Below, one piece after another: positions 17,718 to 27,377 of a DNA stretch of 64,000 nucleotides; position 1 is the first letter of the stretch; each line of letters starts with the position of its first letter. A model generated the notes under the pieces. The model did not search any database and was not told where the DNA came from. It saw nothing but the letters and a program-made list of their open reading frames with translations. Both the position numbers and the translations under genes were made by a program. This DNA is from Acinetobacter sp. TGL-Y2 (lineage in GTDB: Bacteria; Pseudomonadota; Gammaproteobacteria; Pseudomonadales; Moraxellaceae): NCBI RefSeq assembly GCF_001612555.1, contig NZ_CP015111.1, positions 62,001 through 126,000 of the forward strand. Direction: 5' to 3'.

Positions 17718-19463
17718 CTACCAAAGACGATTTTCACCCAAATTATTCAAGAATAAAAAAGACGAATAAATCTCTACTTCACTTAAAGATTCACCAGTGT
17801 TCATCCTTATAAAGTTTTTCAAAAAAAGGACATTGTTTTTTCTAAAAGGGATTTCCTTTCCTAAATCCACATAAGCTTTAATAGCCTTAGAGACAGCTTT
17901 AATTACATTTTCCTTTGGTTTTAAATAGAGAATATCTAAACTTTTATTTGATATTTTATTCTGCTCAATATTCCTAACTACTGTATAAACGGAAATATTA
18001 TTAGTTTTAGCCAATTCAGTAATATCAAATTTTAAGGAAGAATCAATCGACTCTTTAATAGAAACTTTATGTCTTGTTGTCGAATCAATATTTTTACCTT
18101 TTCCTCTCCTAAAACCACTCTTATAACGTGGTTCAGTGACGACATACCCCTTTTCTCGTAAATATTTGAGATACTTTTTATGGGCATCACTAAAATCATG
18201 AAGCTTATAGAAATCTTCTAGAGAACAGGATAACTCCCTAAAACGAGTATCTGCTTTACGAACTAAAGAGTAAATCTGCAATGCCTTATCATTTAGACCG
18301 ATTAAGCGCATACCACTAAGGCTTTTTAATCTTGATAAGGCCACATAACCTTGACCAGATGTAAATGCTTTACCAAGATCAATTTCAGCCCCTTCGAGAG
18401 TCATACCTTGACTCTTATGAACTGTGATAGCCCATGCAAGCCTTAATGGTAACTGCATTACACTTGCTACATCCTCACCATCTTCACCAAAAGACCACTT
18501 TTCAAGTTGAGGAATGATCTTCTCCCCCTTTACCGTTAATACGACTGGTAAAGTACCAAGTTCATCATCTTCTATTACCTGAACAACTTTCCCACAAGTT
18601 CCATTATTGTAGCCAAATTCTTCATTGTTTTTAGTGAACATCACTAGAGCACCAATTTTGTATTCAAAATCAGATGGAATACGACTTTGTTTCATTATCA
18701 TTTCACAAAGAAAGTTTACCCCTTCAAAACTAGCTTGATAACCATAAGACTTCCCTTTTATTTTACTTAATTCATTACTGTTAATCGAATCAACATTTTC
18801 ATTATGAGTGTATAGCTTTGTTACATCACTACCCAAAAAATTATCTTTGGTGCTTTTTAAAAGTTCAATACTTTCCTTCGTGACAGAATTATCTCTAATT
18901 TGATTTAAGACAGTGGAAAGTTGATCATCATTTTGTCGATATTGTTTGGTCAAATAACATATTTTAAAATCAGCATTAAGCCATACCGGAGACATGAAAC
19001 AATATTTGGCACTTCCAGTATCATTCGCAGCTGACTCTACAGGCGGTAACTGGAAAAAATCCCCACAAACAATAATTTGGATTCCACCAAAAGCGCGATC
19101 ATCCTCTCTACAATGTCTTAAAATTTCATCTAATAACCCTAATTGCTCAGAATGAAGCATTGAAATTTCATCGACAAAAAGAACACCAGTGTCTTTTATT
19201 CCAATCTTCTTTTCTTTTATTTTATCTAGTTCAGAAGCGCTTAGTTCATCTCTTACACCCATCCCACTCCATGAGTGAATTGTAGAACCATTTAAATGAC
19301 TCGCAGCAATACCTGTAGATGCTGTGACTGCATACTTTATTTTACGTTTTTTTAGATATTCGATATATGAATTTAAGGTGTAAGTTTTACCAGCCCCTGC
19401 CTGCCCTGTAAGCATAACATTCACACCAGTCTTCATGATACTCAAGGCAAGTTGCTGATTCAT
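17718..19463 (-). CDS. Pif1/RecD2-like superfamily 1B DNA helicase
   Basis: 581 residues from the ATG at 19463; upstream in-frame codons fall inside the promoter. Walker A GQAGAGKT at about residues 20-27, Walker B LFVDEIS near 118, motif III CGDFFQLPPV near 150 and the C-terminal motif AWAITVHKSQGMTLEGAEID near 385 identify a 5'-3' Pif1-type helicase. The last 170 residues are basic and extra. It may act with the Toprim protein during plasmid replication or establishment. The promoter at 19485-19504 is a variant of the shared element, and an 11-bp inverted repeat lies just behind it. Confidence 0.88.
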   Translation of the reverse strand: MNQQLALSIMKTGVNVMLTGQAGAGKTYTLNSYIEYLKKRKIKYAVTASTGIAASHLNGSTIHSWSGMGVRDELSASELDKIKEKKIGIKDTGVLFVDEISMLHSEQLGLLDEILRHCREDDRAFGGIQIIVCGDFFQLPPVESAANDTGSAKYCFMSPVWLNADFKICYLTKQYRQNDDQLSTVLNQIRDNSVTKESIELLKSTKDNFLGSDVTKLYTHNENVDSINSNELSKIKGKSYGYQASFEGVNFLCEMIMKQSRIPSDFEYKIGALVMFTKNNEEFGYNNGTCGKVVQVIEDDELGTLPVVLTVKGEKIIPQLEKWSFGEDGEDVASVMQLPLRLAWAITVHKSQGMTLEGAEIDLGKAFTSGQGYVALSRLKSLSGMRLIGLNDKALQIYSLVRKADTRFRELSCSLEDFYKLHDFSDAHKKYLKYLREKGYVVTEPRYKSGFRRGKGKNIDSTTRHKVSIKESIDSSLKFDITELAKTNNISVYTVVRNIEQNKISNKSLDILYLKPKENVIKAVSKAIKAYVDLGKEIPFRKNNVLFLKNFIRMNTGESLSEVEIYSSFLFLNNLGENRLW

Positions 19464-19484
19464 AGCATAAATCCGAAATAAAAT

Positions 19485-19504
19485 ATTATGTAAATATACC
19501 ACAA
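19485..19504 (-). promoter_or_regulatory. Shared regulon promoter (copy 3, variant)
   Basis: Minus-strand TTGTGGTATATTTACATAAT before the helicase gene. The GTGGTATAT half is conserved; the -10 half is altered. Confidence 0.5.
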
Positions 19505-19542
19505 AATGCAAAAAAAATTAATAAGTTAACATACAATAATGT

Positions 19543-19573
19543 AATGTTTTATTATTAATTAAAATAAAACATT
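19543..19573. promoter_or_regulatory. Inverted repeat AATGTTTTATT-N9-AATAAAACATT between divergent genes
   Basis: Same 11-bp arms as upstream of parM, here between the helicase gene (minus) and an exported-protein gene (plus). Placed to control both. Confidence 0.6.
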
Positions 19574-19632
19574 ATAAAACTATTATGTTTTGTATATTAT
19601 AAAAAATATTAACTCAATTTGATGCTCATCTT

Positions 19633-19971
19633 ATGAAAACTATCTATCTTTATTTAACTCCAATTGCTTTTTTTCTTGCTGTAACCACATCCCATGCTGC
19701 AGAAATTACGGAGATCAAAACCATCAATCAACCAAATGCAATAACAGGTGAGTTTATTGTTGAAGAAGAAAGCCAAGTAAAATATTCAAAACATGCTAAA
19801 GACACCCCATTAATTCAAACAGAATCAGATACCTTTGGACTCAAACGGTTTAAAGAGGAAATGTCTGTCCCGTCTATTAAGACAAGATTTACTCAAGGAT
19901 TGTCAAAGCTGAAAGAAGAACCGACACATCAACAGCAATATCCTTACGATAAAGATAATCATAGAAAATGA
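19633..19971 (+). CDS. Small exported protein
   Basis: 112 residues. Signal peptide ends in TTSHAAE at about residues 19-23. The mature part is hydrophilic, Lys/Glu/Gln-rich and probably disordered, without a known domain. Divergent from the helicase gene and likely sharing its operator. Confidence 0.55.
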   Translation: MKTIYLYLTPIAFFLAVTTSHAAEITEIKTINQPNAITGEFIVEEESQVKYSKHAKDTPLIQTESDTFGLKRFKEEMSVPSIKTRFTQGLSKLKEEPTHQQQYPYDKDNHRK

Positions 19972-20071
19972 TTGAACATTATTAAAAGATAATCAGTCGG
20001 TGCTCTGTAAAATATTATAATTAACGAAACAATAGGTTAATAAAATATAATAACTATATTTTGTTATAATG

Positions 20072-20099
20072 TTGACATAATATCTGTAGGTATTAAAAT
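20072..20099 (+). promoter_or_regulatory. Sigma-70-type promoter of the 116-residue gene
   Basis: TTGACA (20072-20077), 16-nt spacer, TAAAAT (20094-20099), about 16 nt before the ATG at 20116. Confidence 0.6.
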
Positions 20100-20115
20100 A
20101 GATAATATAAAGTTA

Positions 20116-20466
20116 ATGGATATATTAAAGATGCGCCTAAATGATATTATATATAATGCTATTGTTGGAACTCAGTGTGATAATAATACTTGCAAGGAAA
20201 TTATTAAAAACAACCTAATGAAGCTTTGGCGATCTACTGCTCTTGATGATAATAAGCATTATATTATCGGAATAGAGAACGGAATTGCCAAAGCCTGCTT
20301 CCCCAATAATATTGAGTATAGAATTCGTGCTGTATCAATGGGTTATGATGTTTTATCTGTAACCGAACAAGAAGCAAAAATATTATGGAAATCAAATATA
20401 TTAATCGCTGTAGAAAAAGTTGACACTCATGAAATAGCTAATGAAATAAAACAATTTAATATTTAG
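20116..20466 (+). CDS. Hypothetical protein, 116 residues
   Basis: Mixed alpha/beta, no signal peptide, no family recognised. Two Cys near the N terminus (QCDNNTC). It has its own good promoter at 20072-20099 and a terminator immediately after the stop codon, so it looks like a single-gene unit. Confidence 0.55.
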   Translation: MDILKMRLNDIIYNAIVGTQCDNNTCKEIIKNNLMKLWRSTALDDNKHYIIGIENGIAKACFPNNIEYRIRAVSMGYDVLSVTEQEAKILWKSNILIAVEKVDTHEIANEIKQFNI

Positions 20467-20488
20467 TAACCGAGAAAATATATCCATT

Positions 20489-20525
20489 AAAGTCTTTATT
20501 TATTATTATAAAGACTTTTTTTATA
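20489..20525. terminator. Intrinsic terminator shared by convergent genes
   Basis: Perfect 11-bp stem AAAGTCTTTAT / ATAAAGACTTT with an 8-nt loop followed by T8 on the plus strand; it also covers the 3' end of the minus-strand DUF3268 gene. Confidence 0.8.
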
Positions 20526-20906
20526 ATCAACGCAAAATATAATAACACTGTTACACTGCTCTATATTAAAATCACCAATATGGCATTTATTATTATTTAT
20601 ATTCATTTTTTTTGACAACCAATTATAAGCATCCTTTCTACTCATATTAAAAACATTATTTTTCCAAATCTCATCAAATACATCATGGGCCATTTTTCTC
20701 TTAAATCTTAAATCTTTTTTAGCCACACTCCCAAATGGTTTTTTGTTTTCTAAGTGCATTCCTACCCATGCATCACAATCAGAACAATAATAAAATTCTT
20801 TCAAACTTAACCGATGTCCACTTTGGTATAGTATATTACCACTAACAACAGCCGTCTCTTTGCTGCAATATTGACACTTTAACTTCCAATATTTTTGAAA
20901 CTTCAT
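20496..20906 (-). CDS. DUF3268 zinc-finger protein
   Basis: 136 residues from the ATG at 20906, with AGGTGA 5 nt upstream. An N-terminal zinc ribbon (CQYC ... CSDCDAWVGMH) is followed by the helix RFKRKMAHDVFDEIWKNN and the closing segment CHIGDFNIEQC, the order seen in the DUF3268 family. The family is common on plasmids and prophages and is of unknown function, presumably nucleic-acid or protein binding. It lies 13 bp downstream of the secreted nuclease gene. Confidence 0.8.
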   Translation of the reverse strand: MKFQKYWKLKCQYCSKETAVVSGNILYQSGHRLSLKEFYYCSDCDAWVGMHLENKKPFGSVAKKDLRFKRKMAHDVFDEIWKNNVFNMSRKDAYNWLSKKMNINNNKCHIGDFNIEQCNSVIIFCVDYKKSLYNNK

Positions 20907-20919
20907 TTTATTCACCTAT

Positions 20920-21912
20920 CTACTCAAAAGCCCACTTAAGCAAAATCCCTCCTTTTTCAACGACCTCACTAACTACCCCACCCCCTAAGTATTTAGCTTC
21001 ATTCAAGTTCTCTTTATATTGAGTACTTTTGGGATTTTTCAGAGGCCTATTCGTACTCAAAGCGGGATTAGGTAGCATATTAAATACATTACTGTAATTC
21101 TGCTGATCAACTTGGATGTGTCTTTTCTTTGATGCTTCATTCGGATTCATTGGCAGCTTAAACCTAGTATTAAGTACATCACTACCCGTTAAGCTTGGGA
21201 AATATTTAATCCCACTATAACTCTCCAGTTGACTTACAGAAACTGTATCAATTTTCCCTGAGTTGTCATTAACCTGAACATAAGCACCAATAACATTAGA
21301 ATTTGGAAAAACTACTACTTTATAGAAATGACTGGGAACCATCACGCCCGAACCAATAACTCTTAACTTTTTACCCAGAAATAAAGTGCCGGTTATAATG
21401 TAAGCCGGTTGATTTGTGTTTTTAATAAAACCTCTTACTGCCGTTTCAACCAACCTCCAATCTTCCGCATTTGCGTAATTCGATTGTGGTGCTATATTTA
21501 CTAATGAAAAGCTATCATATTGATCTTGAATACTAATTCTATTTGCTGATGCATTTAAATGCCCTCGATCATATCCTGATGACCTAAAATCACTTAACAT
21601 TGATCTATAAACCATTGGAACTCTTGGTTCTTCATGAAAATTATCCACTCTTTTTATTTTTTTCGCTAATTGTAATGATTCAGGACTTACAAACTCTGCA
21701 GCATACAACCCTGTTTTAGAAAGACCTGAGTATAAAACCGCACTATTTGAAAAACATAAATTAAAATTTAATCTGCGTACTTTTTCACTCACTACTACAG
21801 GTGCTTTACTTTTATAAAAATTAACCAAACATTTATCGAATGTTTCTGCACTCGATACAGAACAATTGAAATACATTCCAAATAAAATAGATAATCTTAA
21901 AAATTTAATCAT
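20920..21912 (-). CDS. Secreted DNA/RNA non-specific endonuclease (NUC1 family)
   Basis: 330 residues. Signal peptide about 1-23. The beta-beta-alpha-Me core has the DRGH motif (YDRGHLNASANR near residue 115) with the catalytic His, and NIAPQSNYANAEDW near 140 supplying the metal-binding Asn. It should degrade DNA in the periplasm or outside the cell. Why a plasmid carries it is unclear: possible roles are excluding phage or foreign DNA, nutrient use or competition. Likely co-transcribed with the DUF3268 gene. Confidence 0.88.
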   Translation of the reverse strand: MIKFLRLSILFGMYFNCSVSSAETFDKCLVNFYKSKAPVVVSEKVRRLNFNLCFSNSAVLYSGLSKTGLYAAEFVSPESLQLAKKIKRVDNFHEEPRVPMVYRSMLSDFRSSGYDRGHLNASANRISIQDQYDSFSLVNIAPQSNYANAEDWRLVETAVRGFIKNTNQPAYIITGTLFLGKKLRVIGSGVMVPSHFYKVVVFPNSNVIGAYVQVNDNSGKIDTVSVSQLESYSGIKYFPSLTGSDVLNTRFKLPMNPNEASKKRHIQVDQQNYSNVFNMLPNPALSTNRPLKNPKSTQYKENLNEAKYLGGGVVSEVVEKGGILLKWAFE

Positions 21913-22105
21913 TTAAACACCTATAATAAAAAACAGATTGTAACATAACAAAAATGCTTAAATAAAAACAAAAAAAATATAAATATCAATTATTTAAACT
22001 TTAAAACCTTATGTATATATTAACAATATCAGCATTAATTAATAATTTCCAAATATATTACATTTAGTTTTTTAATTTATTATAATTATCCCATTAAATC
22101 TCAAA

Positions 22106-22366
22106 ATGCACTATATTATGGATACAGAAAGCAAAAAATCAAAAATCAGACTGATCGGCATAGCTTTATTTGGTGAGTCTTGGATGTCTCAACTTGCCCG
22201 TCATATATCCAAAATATCAGGCATAAGAGTGACTCGAAACACTGTTGCTTGTTGGGACCGCGATGATAGAATTCCTCAGTGGGTTTACCCTAGAATAAAG
22301 GAAATCACTAAAATTAGGCATTCAGAAATTTCCCAATTACATGCTGAATTGAGCAAAAATAATTAA
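22106..22366 (+). CDS. Small helix-turn-helix protein next to the 215-bp array
   Basis: 86 residues (or 82 from a second ATG at 22118; no clear ribosome site distinguishes them). The pattern IALFGESWMSQLARHI followed by a TRNTVACWDR helix resembles the short DNA-binding domain in many phage and plasmid proteins, and the N terminus of the 188-residue protein at 40778. It lies about 160 bp before a long palindrome array and is the obvious candidate to bind it. That link is inference. Confidence 0.65.
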   Translation: MHYIMDTESKKSKIRLIGIALFGESWMSQLARHISKISGIRVTRNTVACWDRDDRIPQWVYPRIKEITKIRHSEISQLHAELSKNN

Positions 22367-22528
22367 TTTACAGCTTATCTAGAAATCTGTTTAACCTACC
22401 TATAATTAAGCATCGTTCTTACTTTTTTAGTTCTAGAACACTTATGAATAGCCATTATCACTACTGCCCATATTCGTTACAAAATTTGATTTACCAACCA
22501 AGAAATAATTATCTTGTGCTCATCATGC

Positions 22529-24589
22529 CTAAATGTACCTGATAAAGTTTTTACTGCAGATATGAAGCTGCACCAGTCGTCACATTCAATTGATTTAAAT
22601 TATACTTGCTGATCTAACCTTGATGCGCATCAAGCTTTTAAAGTCGTAATAATTGGCATTTGGACTGATCTCTAGAACCTAGATACTCTTTTAAATATAG
22701 GCATCCTTCACTGATCTCAGCCATGTCTTGATGTGCATCAAGTCTAAATGTACCTGACATATTTTTTACTGCAGATATGAAACTGCACCAGTCGTTACAT
22801 TCAATTGATTTAAATTATACTTGCTGATCTAACCTTGATGCGCATCAAGCTTTTAAAGTCGCAATAATTGGCATTTGGACTGATCTCTGGAATCTAGATA
22901 CTCTTTTAAATATAGGCATCCTTCACTGATCTCAGCCCTGTCTTGATGTGCATCAAGCCTGAATGTACCTGTCACATTTTTTACTGCAGATATGAAGCTG
23001 CACCAGTCGTTACATTCAATTGATTTAAATTATACTTGCTGATCCAACCTTGATGCGCATCAAGCTTTTAAAGTCGCAATAATTGGCATTTGGACTGATC
23101 TCTAGAACCTAGATACTCTTTTAAATATAGGCATCCTTCACTGATCTCAGCCATGTCTTGATGTGCATCAAGCCTGAATGTACCTGACACATTTTTTACT
23201 GCAGATATGAAGCTGCACCAGTCGTCACATTCAATTGATTTAAATTATACTTGCTGATCTAACCTTGATGCGCATCAAGCTTTTAAAGTCGCAATAATTG
23301 GCATTTGGACTGATCTCTAGAACCTAGATACTCTTTTAAATATAGGCATCCTTCACTGATCTCAGCCATGTCTTGATGTGCATCAAGTCTAAATGTACCT
23401 GACATATTTTTTACTGCAGATATGAAGCTGCACCAGTCGTTACATTCAATTGATTTAAATTATACTTGCTGATCTAACCTTGATGCGCATCAAGCTTTTA
23501 AAGTCGCAATAATTGGCATTTGGACTGATCTCTAGAACCTAGATACTCTTTTAAATATAGGCATCCTTCACTGATCTCAGCCATGTCTTGATGTGCATCA
23601 AGCCTGAATGTACCTGACACATTTTTTACTGCAGATATGAAGCTGCACCAGTCGTTACATTCAATTGATTTAAATTATACTTGCTGATCTAACCTTGATG
23701 CGCATCAAGCTTTTAAAGTCGCAATAATTGGCATTTGGACTGATCTCTAGAACCTAGATACTCTTTTAAATATAGGCATCCTTCACTGATCTCAGCCCTG
23801 TCTTGATGTGCATCAAGCCTGAATGTACCTGACACATTTTTTACTGCAGATATGAAGCTGCACCAGTCGTTACATTCAATTGATTTAAATTATACTTGCT
23901 GATCTAACCTTGATGCGCATCAAGCTTTTAAAGTCGTAATAATTGGCATTTGGACTGATCTCTAGAACCTAGATACTCTTTTAAATATAGGCATCCTTCA
24001 CTGATCTCAGCCATGTCTTGATGTGCATCAAGCCTGAATGTACCTGACACATTTTTTACTGCAGATATGAAGCTGCACCAGTCGTTACATTCAATTGATT
24101 TAAATTATACTTGCTGATCTAACCTTGATGCGCATCAAGCTTTTAAAGTCGTAATAATTGGCATTTGGACTGATCTCTAGAACCTAGATACTCTTTTAAA
24201 TATAGGCATCCTTCACTGATCTCAGCCATGTCTTGATGTGCATCAAGTCTAAATGTACCTGACATATTTTTTACTGCAGATATGAAACTGCACCAGTCGT
24301 TACATTCAATTGATTTAAATTATACTTGCTGATCTAACCTTGATGCGCATCAAGCTTTTAAAGTCGCAATAATTGGCATTTGGACTGATCTCTGGAACCT
24401 AGATACTCTTTTAAATATAGGCATCCTTCACTGATCTCAGCCCTGTCTTGATGTGCATCAAGCCTGAATGTACCTGACACATTTTTTACTGCAGATATGA
24501 AGCTGCACCAGTCGTTACATTCAATTGATTTAAATTATACTTGCTGATCTAACCTTGATGCGCATCAAGCTTTTAAAGTCGCAATAATT
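22529..24589. repeat. Tandem array, 215-bp period, about 9.6 copies, with 19 spaced palindromes
   Basis: The unit repeats exactly every 215 bp. Each unit has the 16-bp palindrome CTTGATGCGCATCAAG (starts at 22619, 22834, 23049, 23264, 23479, 23694, 23909, 24124, 24339, 24554). Each full unit also has CTTGATGTGCATCAAG (starts at 22727, 22942, 23157, 23372, 23587, 23802, 24017, 24232, 24447). Spacing alternates 108 and 107 bp, and both types are preceded by CTGATCT. Units differ by a few base changes shared between non-adjacent copies, a sign of unequal exchange. 215 is not a multiple of three and no reading frame spans it. Candidate centromere, condensin-like or replication-control site. Confidence 0.95.
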
Positions 24590-24624
24590 AGAAACTGGAG
24601 GGCATTAAACTTTTAATTAGATAT

Positions 24625-24655
24625 AAAAAAACCACCCTTAACTTTAAAGGTGGTT
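24625..24655 (-). terminator. Intrinsic terminator after the 211-residue gene
   Basis: AACCACC / GGTGGTT with a 12-nt AT-rich loop, followed by T6 on the minus strand. Confidence 0.8.
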
Positions 24656-24669
24656 CTTAAACAAAATTG

Positions 24670-25305
24670 TTAAATTTTCTTAGGTTTTTTCTTCACTACA
24701 ATAATGCTACCTTTTTCTGAAACTGTATTACTCAACACAATCGTAGCAATTGATTGTTTTACTTTAGCTTGTGACCCCGTTAACTTCTGTTGGTTTTTCT
24801 GCAAAATTAAATTGTGGAAAAGGTTAAAAACACGTTTAGCCTCACTCAACGTCATAATGGTTTTGAGTTCATCGTCACTCTTAACATCAAACTTTTCAAA
24901 CTTGTCACTTAACTTTTTTAATTTGAATTTATGAATTAATTTTTTAGTAATAATGCAATAAAATTTATGGCAATCAATTTTAACCAAACCATAATTTATA
25001 TTTTTTACTTCCACGTATCCCAATAATTTAGCCTGTTTTGAGTTAATCAAATGACGAATGATTACCTGACGTTCAGCATGAAAAAATTGTTGCTCCTTTA
25101 AAATCGATTTTATTCTTTGTTGATGCACATCAATTTCACTATCAGGAATATCACCAATTTCAAGATCATTCGTCATTTCAATGGCTTTCATTTTTTGTGA
25201 AAGCGCGTTTTGCGATAAAATATAAAGGGCATTAGCAACATTACCAATATACTTGTAATTGATTTTATTATGAGAATCATTATTTAAAATAACTTGAGAA
25301 TTCAT
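24670..25305 (-). CDS. Hypothetical basic protein under the shared promoter
   Basis: 211 residues, Lys-rich with a strongly basic C terminus (VVKKKPKKI). Mostly helical N-terminal half. No family recognised; the charge suggests nucleic-acid binding. The ATG at 25305 follows leader box TATCAGCAACGGAG, and the shared promoter lies at 25343-25362. It borders the 215-bp array. Confidence 0.7.
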   Translation of the reverse strand: MNSQVILNNDSHNKINYKYIGNVANALYILSQNALSQKMKAIEMTNDLEIGDIPDSEIDVHQQRIKSILKEQQFFHAERQVIIRHLINSKQAKLLGYVEVKNINYGLVKIDCHKFYCIITKKLIHKFKLKKLSDKFEKFDVKSDDELKTIMTLSEAKRVFNLFHNLILQKNQQKLTGSQAKVKQSIATIVLSNTVSEKGSIIVVKKKPKKI

Positions 25306-25342
25306 GAACTAACTCCGTTGCTGATATCCGGTATGAATAAGA

Positions 25343-25362
25343 ATATAAACCATATACCACAA
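25343..25362 (-). promoter_or_regulatory. Shared regulon promoter (copy 4)
   Basis: Minus-strand TTGTGGTATATGGTTTATAT. The leader to the ATG at 25305 contains TATCAGCAACGGAG, a 13-nt match to the candidate antisense RNA target. Confidence 0.7.
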
Positions 25363-25430
25363 ATACACAATACGATTTATTAATGGGTTTTTGTAAAGCT
25401 CTAGTACAAAAATAGAAAAATAGAAAAAAT

Positions 25431-25940
25431 CTATCGAAGATTATAATGAGTATCTAGCTTTACAATATTCCCCCAGACTAAACACATAAATATAGAAATG
25501 GACCATTGGAAGGGAAGGACAGCATTTAGGAATATTCCAAATTGAATCGGAGAAACCACATAGTAAGTCAAAAACATTAAAAGGACTGAATAGCTAATGC
25601 CGCCATATAGGATGAAAAAAATACCATTTTTTATAGTGTTTAAAATTAATGAAAAAATATCGAATTCTTTTTTTGATATCAACTTACCATCGAAATCTTT
25701 CTCCAGCTTATTTAGACGTAAATAACTAAAAAAAGCGATCAACCCTATAAATAAAAATACAGGGATTAGAAAAGAAAAAATATCACCACCAAGCTTACTA
25801 ATAGTAGCTGATTTGCTGTCATGAAATACTGAATAAGACACAACTTTGGCCAGCAAAACGCCAGTTAAAAAATTGGTCGCCCCCCATGTTGTTACTTTGA
25901 AATCGACAATTGGTTTTGAAAAAGATTCTGATTTAATCAT
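25431..25940 (-). CDS. Multi-pass membrane protein under the shared promoter
   Basis: 169 residues with about four hydrophobic helices: around residues 22-40, 52-70, 95-120 and 130-155. No family recognised. The leader contains the degenerate box TATCAACAGTAGAG before the ATG at 25940. Confidence 0.7.
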   Translation of the reverse strand: MIKSESFSKPIVDFKVTTWGATNFLTGVLLAKVVSYSVFHDSKSATISKLGGDIFSFLIPVFLFIGLIAFFSYLRLNKLEKDFDGKLISKKEFDIFSLILNTIKNGIFFILYGGISYSVLLMFLTYYVVSPIQFGIFLNAVLPFQWSISIFMCLVWGNIVKLDTHYNLR

Positions 25941-25970
25941 GAGTTATGTCTCTACTGTTGATAGGTCTTA

Positions 25971-25990
25971 ATTATAACCATATACCGCAA
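25971..25990 (-). promoter_or_regulatory. Shared regulon promoter (copy 5)
   Basis: Minus-strand TTGCGGTATATGGTTATAAT, exact consensus, 30 nt before the ATG at 25940. Confidence 0.75.
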
Positions 25991-26156
25991 TAGTGCAATG
26001 TGTAAAATTGTAATTTTATAAATGGTGTTGAATAATAAAAATAATATGTTTTTCAACACATTGTTTATTTAACTAAAAATAATATTTAACAATTATTTAT
26101 AAATTTTTCTATAACTAAAGCTGAAACTAAATATAAAAAATACTCAAATTTATATG

Positions 26157-26200
26157 AAAAAAAATTGCGCCTCAACTCATGAAAAAAGTTAAGACACAAT
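26157..26200 (-). terminator. Probable terminator after ssb
   Basis: Imperfect 14-bp stem (ATTGCGCCTCAACT with AGTTAAGACACAAT) followed by a T run on the minus strand. Confidence 0.45.
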
Positions 26201-26257
26201 TACAAAGGTGTTATGTTCTCAAAATAAAATTGACTACTATGTACTGATAGTGGTCCG

Positions 26258-26722
26258 TTAGTAAGGTGGAACAATTACGGATGAATCGTCAGGATTTAAT
26301 ATTTCAGCCTTTGGTTGCTCAGGTGGTTTTTTTGCATAAGACCCACCTAACTCAGGACCTGAATTTATACTTTTTTTAGAATTTTCAAATGGATAGTCTG
26401 CGAGTGAACAAACTTCACCAACAATAATAATCAATTTATCACTAATAATTTCAGCGGTCATACGCTGATTATCATTTGAATCCCTCCACTGTCTATACTC
26501 AAGCTCACCTTGACAAAAAACAGTATTACCCTTAACAAGCTTAGACGCTATATGTGCTGCTTTGTTATATAAAATAACAGTATGCCAATGTGTTTTTTGC
26601 TTCTCTCCGAACCCTTTCTGTGTCGCAACAGAAAGAACTCCCTTCATCCCATTATCAAATTTAATAATTTGAATGTCTGCTCCTAAACGTCCTTGAACTT
26701 GAACTAGATTATGTGTTTGCAT
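26258..26722 (-). CDS. ssb: Single-stranded DNA-binding protein
   Basis: 154 residues from the ATG at 26722. OB-fold SSB features: VQVQGRLGADIQIIKFDNG, the conserved THWHTVILYNKAA strand, and GNTVFCQGELEYRQWRD. The C-terminal tip ends in DDSSVIVPPY rather than the usual acidic DDDIPF, so contacts with host repair and replication proteins may be altered. Plasmid SSBs coat the incoming strand during conjugation and are typical leading-region genes. Upstream the sequence has a TTGTGGTTAT stretch but not the full shared promoter. Confidence 0.9.
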   Translation of the reverse strand: MQTHNLVQVQGRLGADIQIIKFDNGMKGVLSVATQKGFGEKQKTHWHTVILYNKAAHIASKLVKGNTVFCQGELEYRQWRDSNDNQRMTAEIISDKLIIIVGEVCSLADYPFENSKKSINSGPELGGSYAKKPPEQPKAEILNPDDSSVIVPPY

Positions 26723-26777
26723 CTCAAATAACCACAAAAATATAATGGAAAAAATATAACATATTATAAATGTTTTA

Positions 26778-27374
26778 TTAATGTTTAATTATTGAATATA
26801 TTAGCTTCATATTTTTATTTGAATATTCATTTACTGCAAAATGAGCTAGTGTACAAACAATCCTGTTTTTTTCTTCCTTGCTTATTTTAACATTAATTAA
26901 TTCTTTTTTTAGAAGACCAATCGGGGTAGGGGTATAGATTGATTTCTGCAAATTAACAGGATAATCCACATAGACATCTTCTAGCGTTTCATCATTTAGC
27001 ACAATGAGCGCTAATGTTTTTTTTATATAAACTAAATTTTTATCTTTAGCTGTATGAAACAAAACTTTTTCAAGTTCGTCTACACTTAGTAAATCATAAT
27101 TTGGTATTCCACTGTATTCTACTGATAACGTTCTAATTTTATTAAATACAAAAAAAATTATCCCAAAGAATACAACTGTGCGAATTAAGCTTAATATGCT
27201 TAAAACATAGTCTGGGTAATCTCCAAAGAATGAAAGCCAGCAAATTACTGCATAAACAGAAAACCCCATTAATAAATAAAAAACAGTAGTTTTTTTTGTC
27301 TTTGGAATGAAGTAGACCCCCTCACTACAGTAATCTACTTCCTTTGCGAAATTAATCTCACCCAACTTTTTCAT
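26778..27374 (-). CDS. Two-helix membrane protein
   Basis: 198 residues. Two transmembrane helices at about 30-48 and 55-78, then a cytoplasmic domain of about 115 residues without a recognised fold. It starts 3 bp after the 103-residue gene and must be co-transcribed with it under the promoter at 27716. Confidence 0.65.
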   Translation of the reverse strand: MKKLGEINFAKEVDYCSEGVYFIPKTKKTTVFYLLMGFSVYAVICWLSFFGDYPDYVLSILSLIRTVVFFGIIFFVFNKIRTLSVEYSGIPNYDLLSVDELEKVLFHTAKDKNLVYIKKTLALIVLNDETLEDVYVDYPVNLQKSIYTPTPIGLLKKELINVKISKEEKNRIVCTLAHFAVNEYSNKNMKLIYSIIKH

Positions 27375-27377
27375 TAA

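Noticed and set aside
22529..24589. CRISPR as an explanation for the 215-bp array
   Set aside because: The whole unit is repeated, not short repeats with unique spacers.
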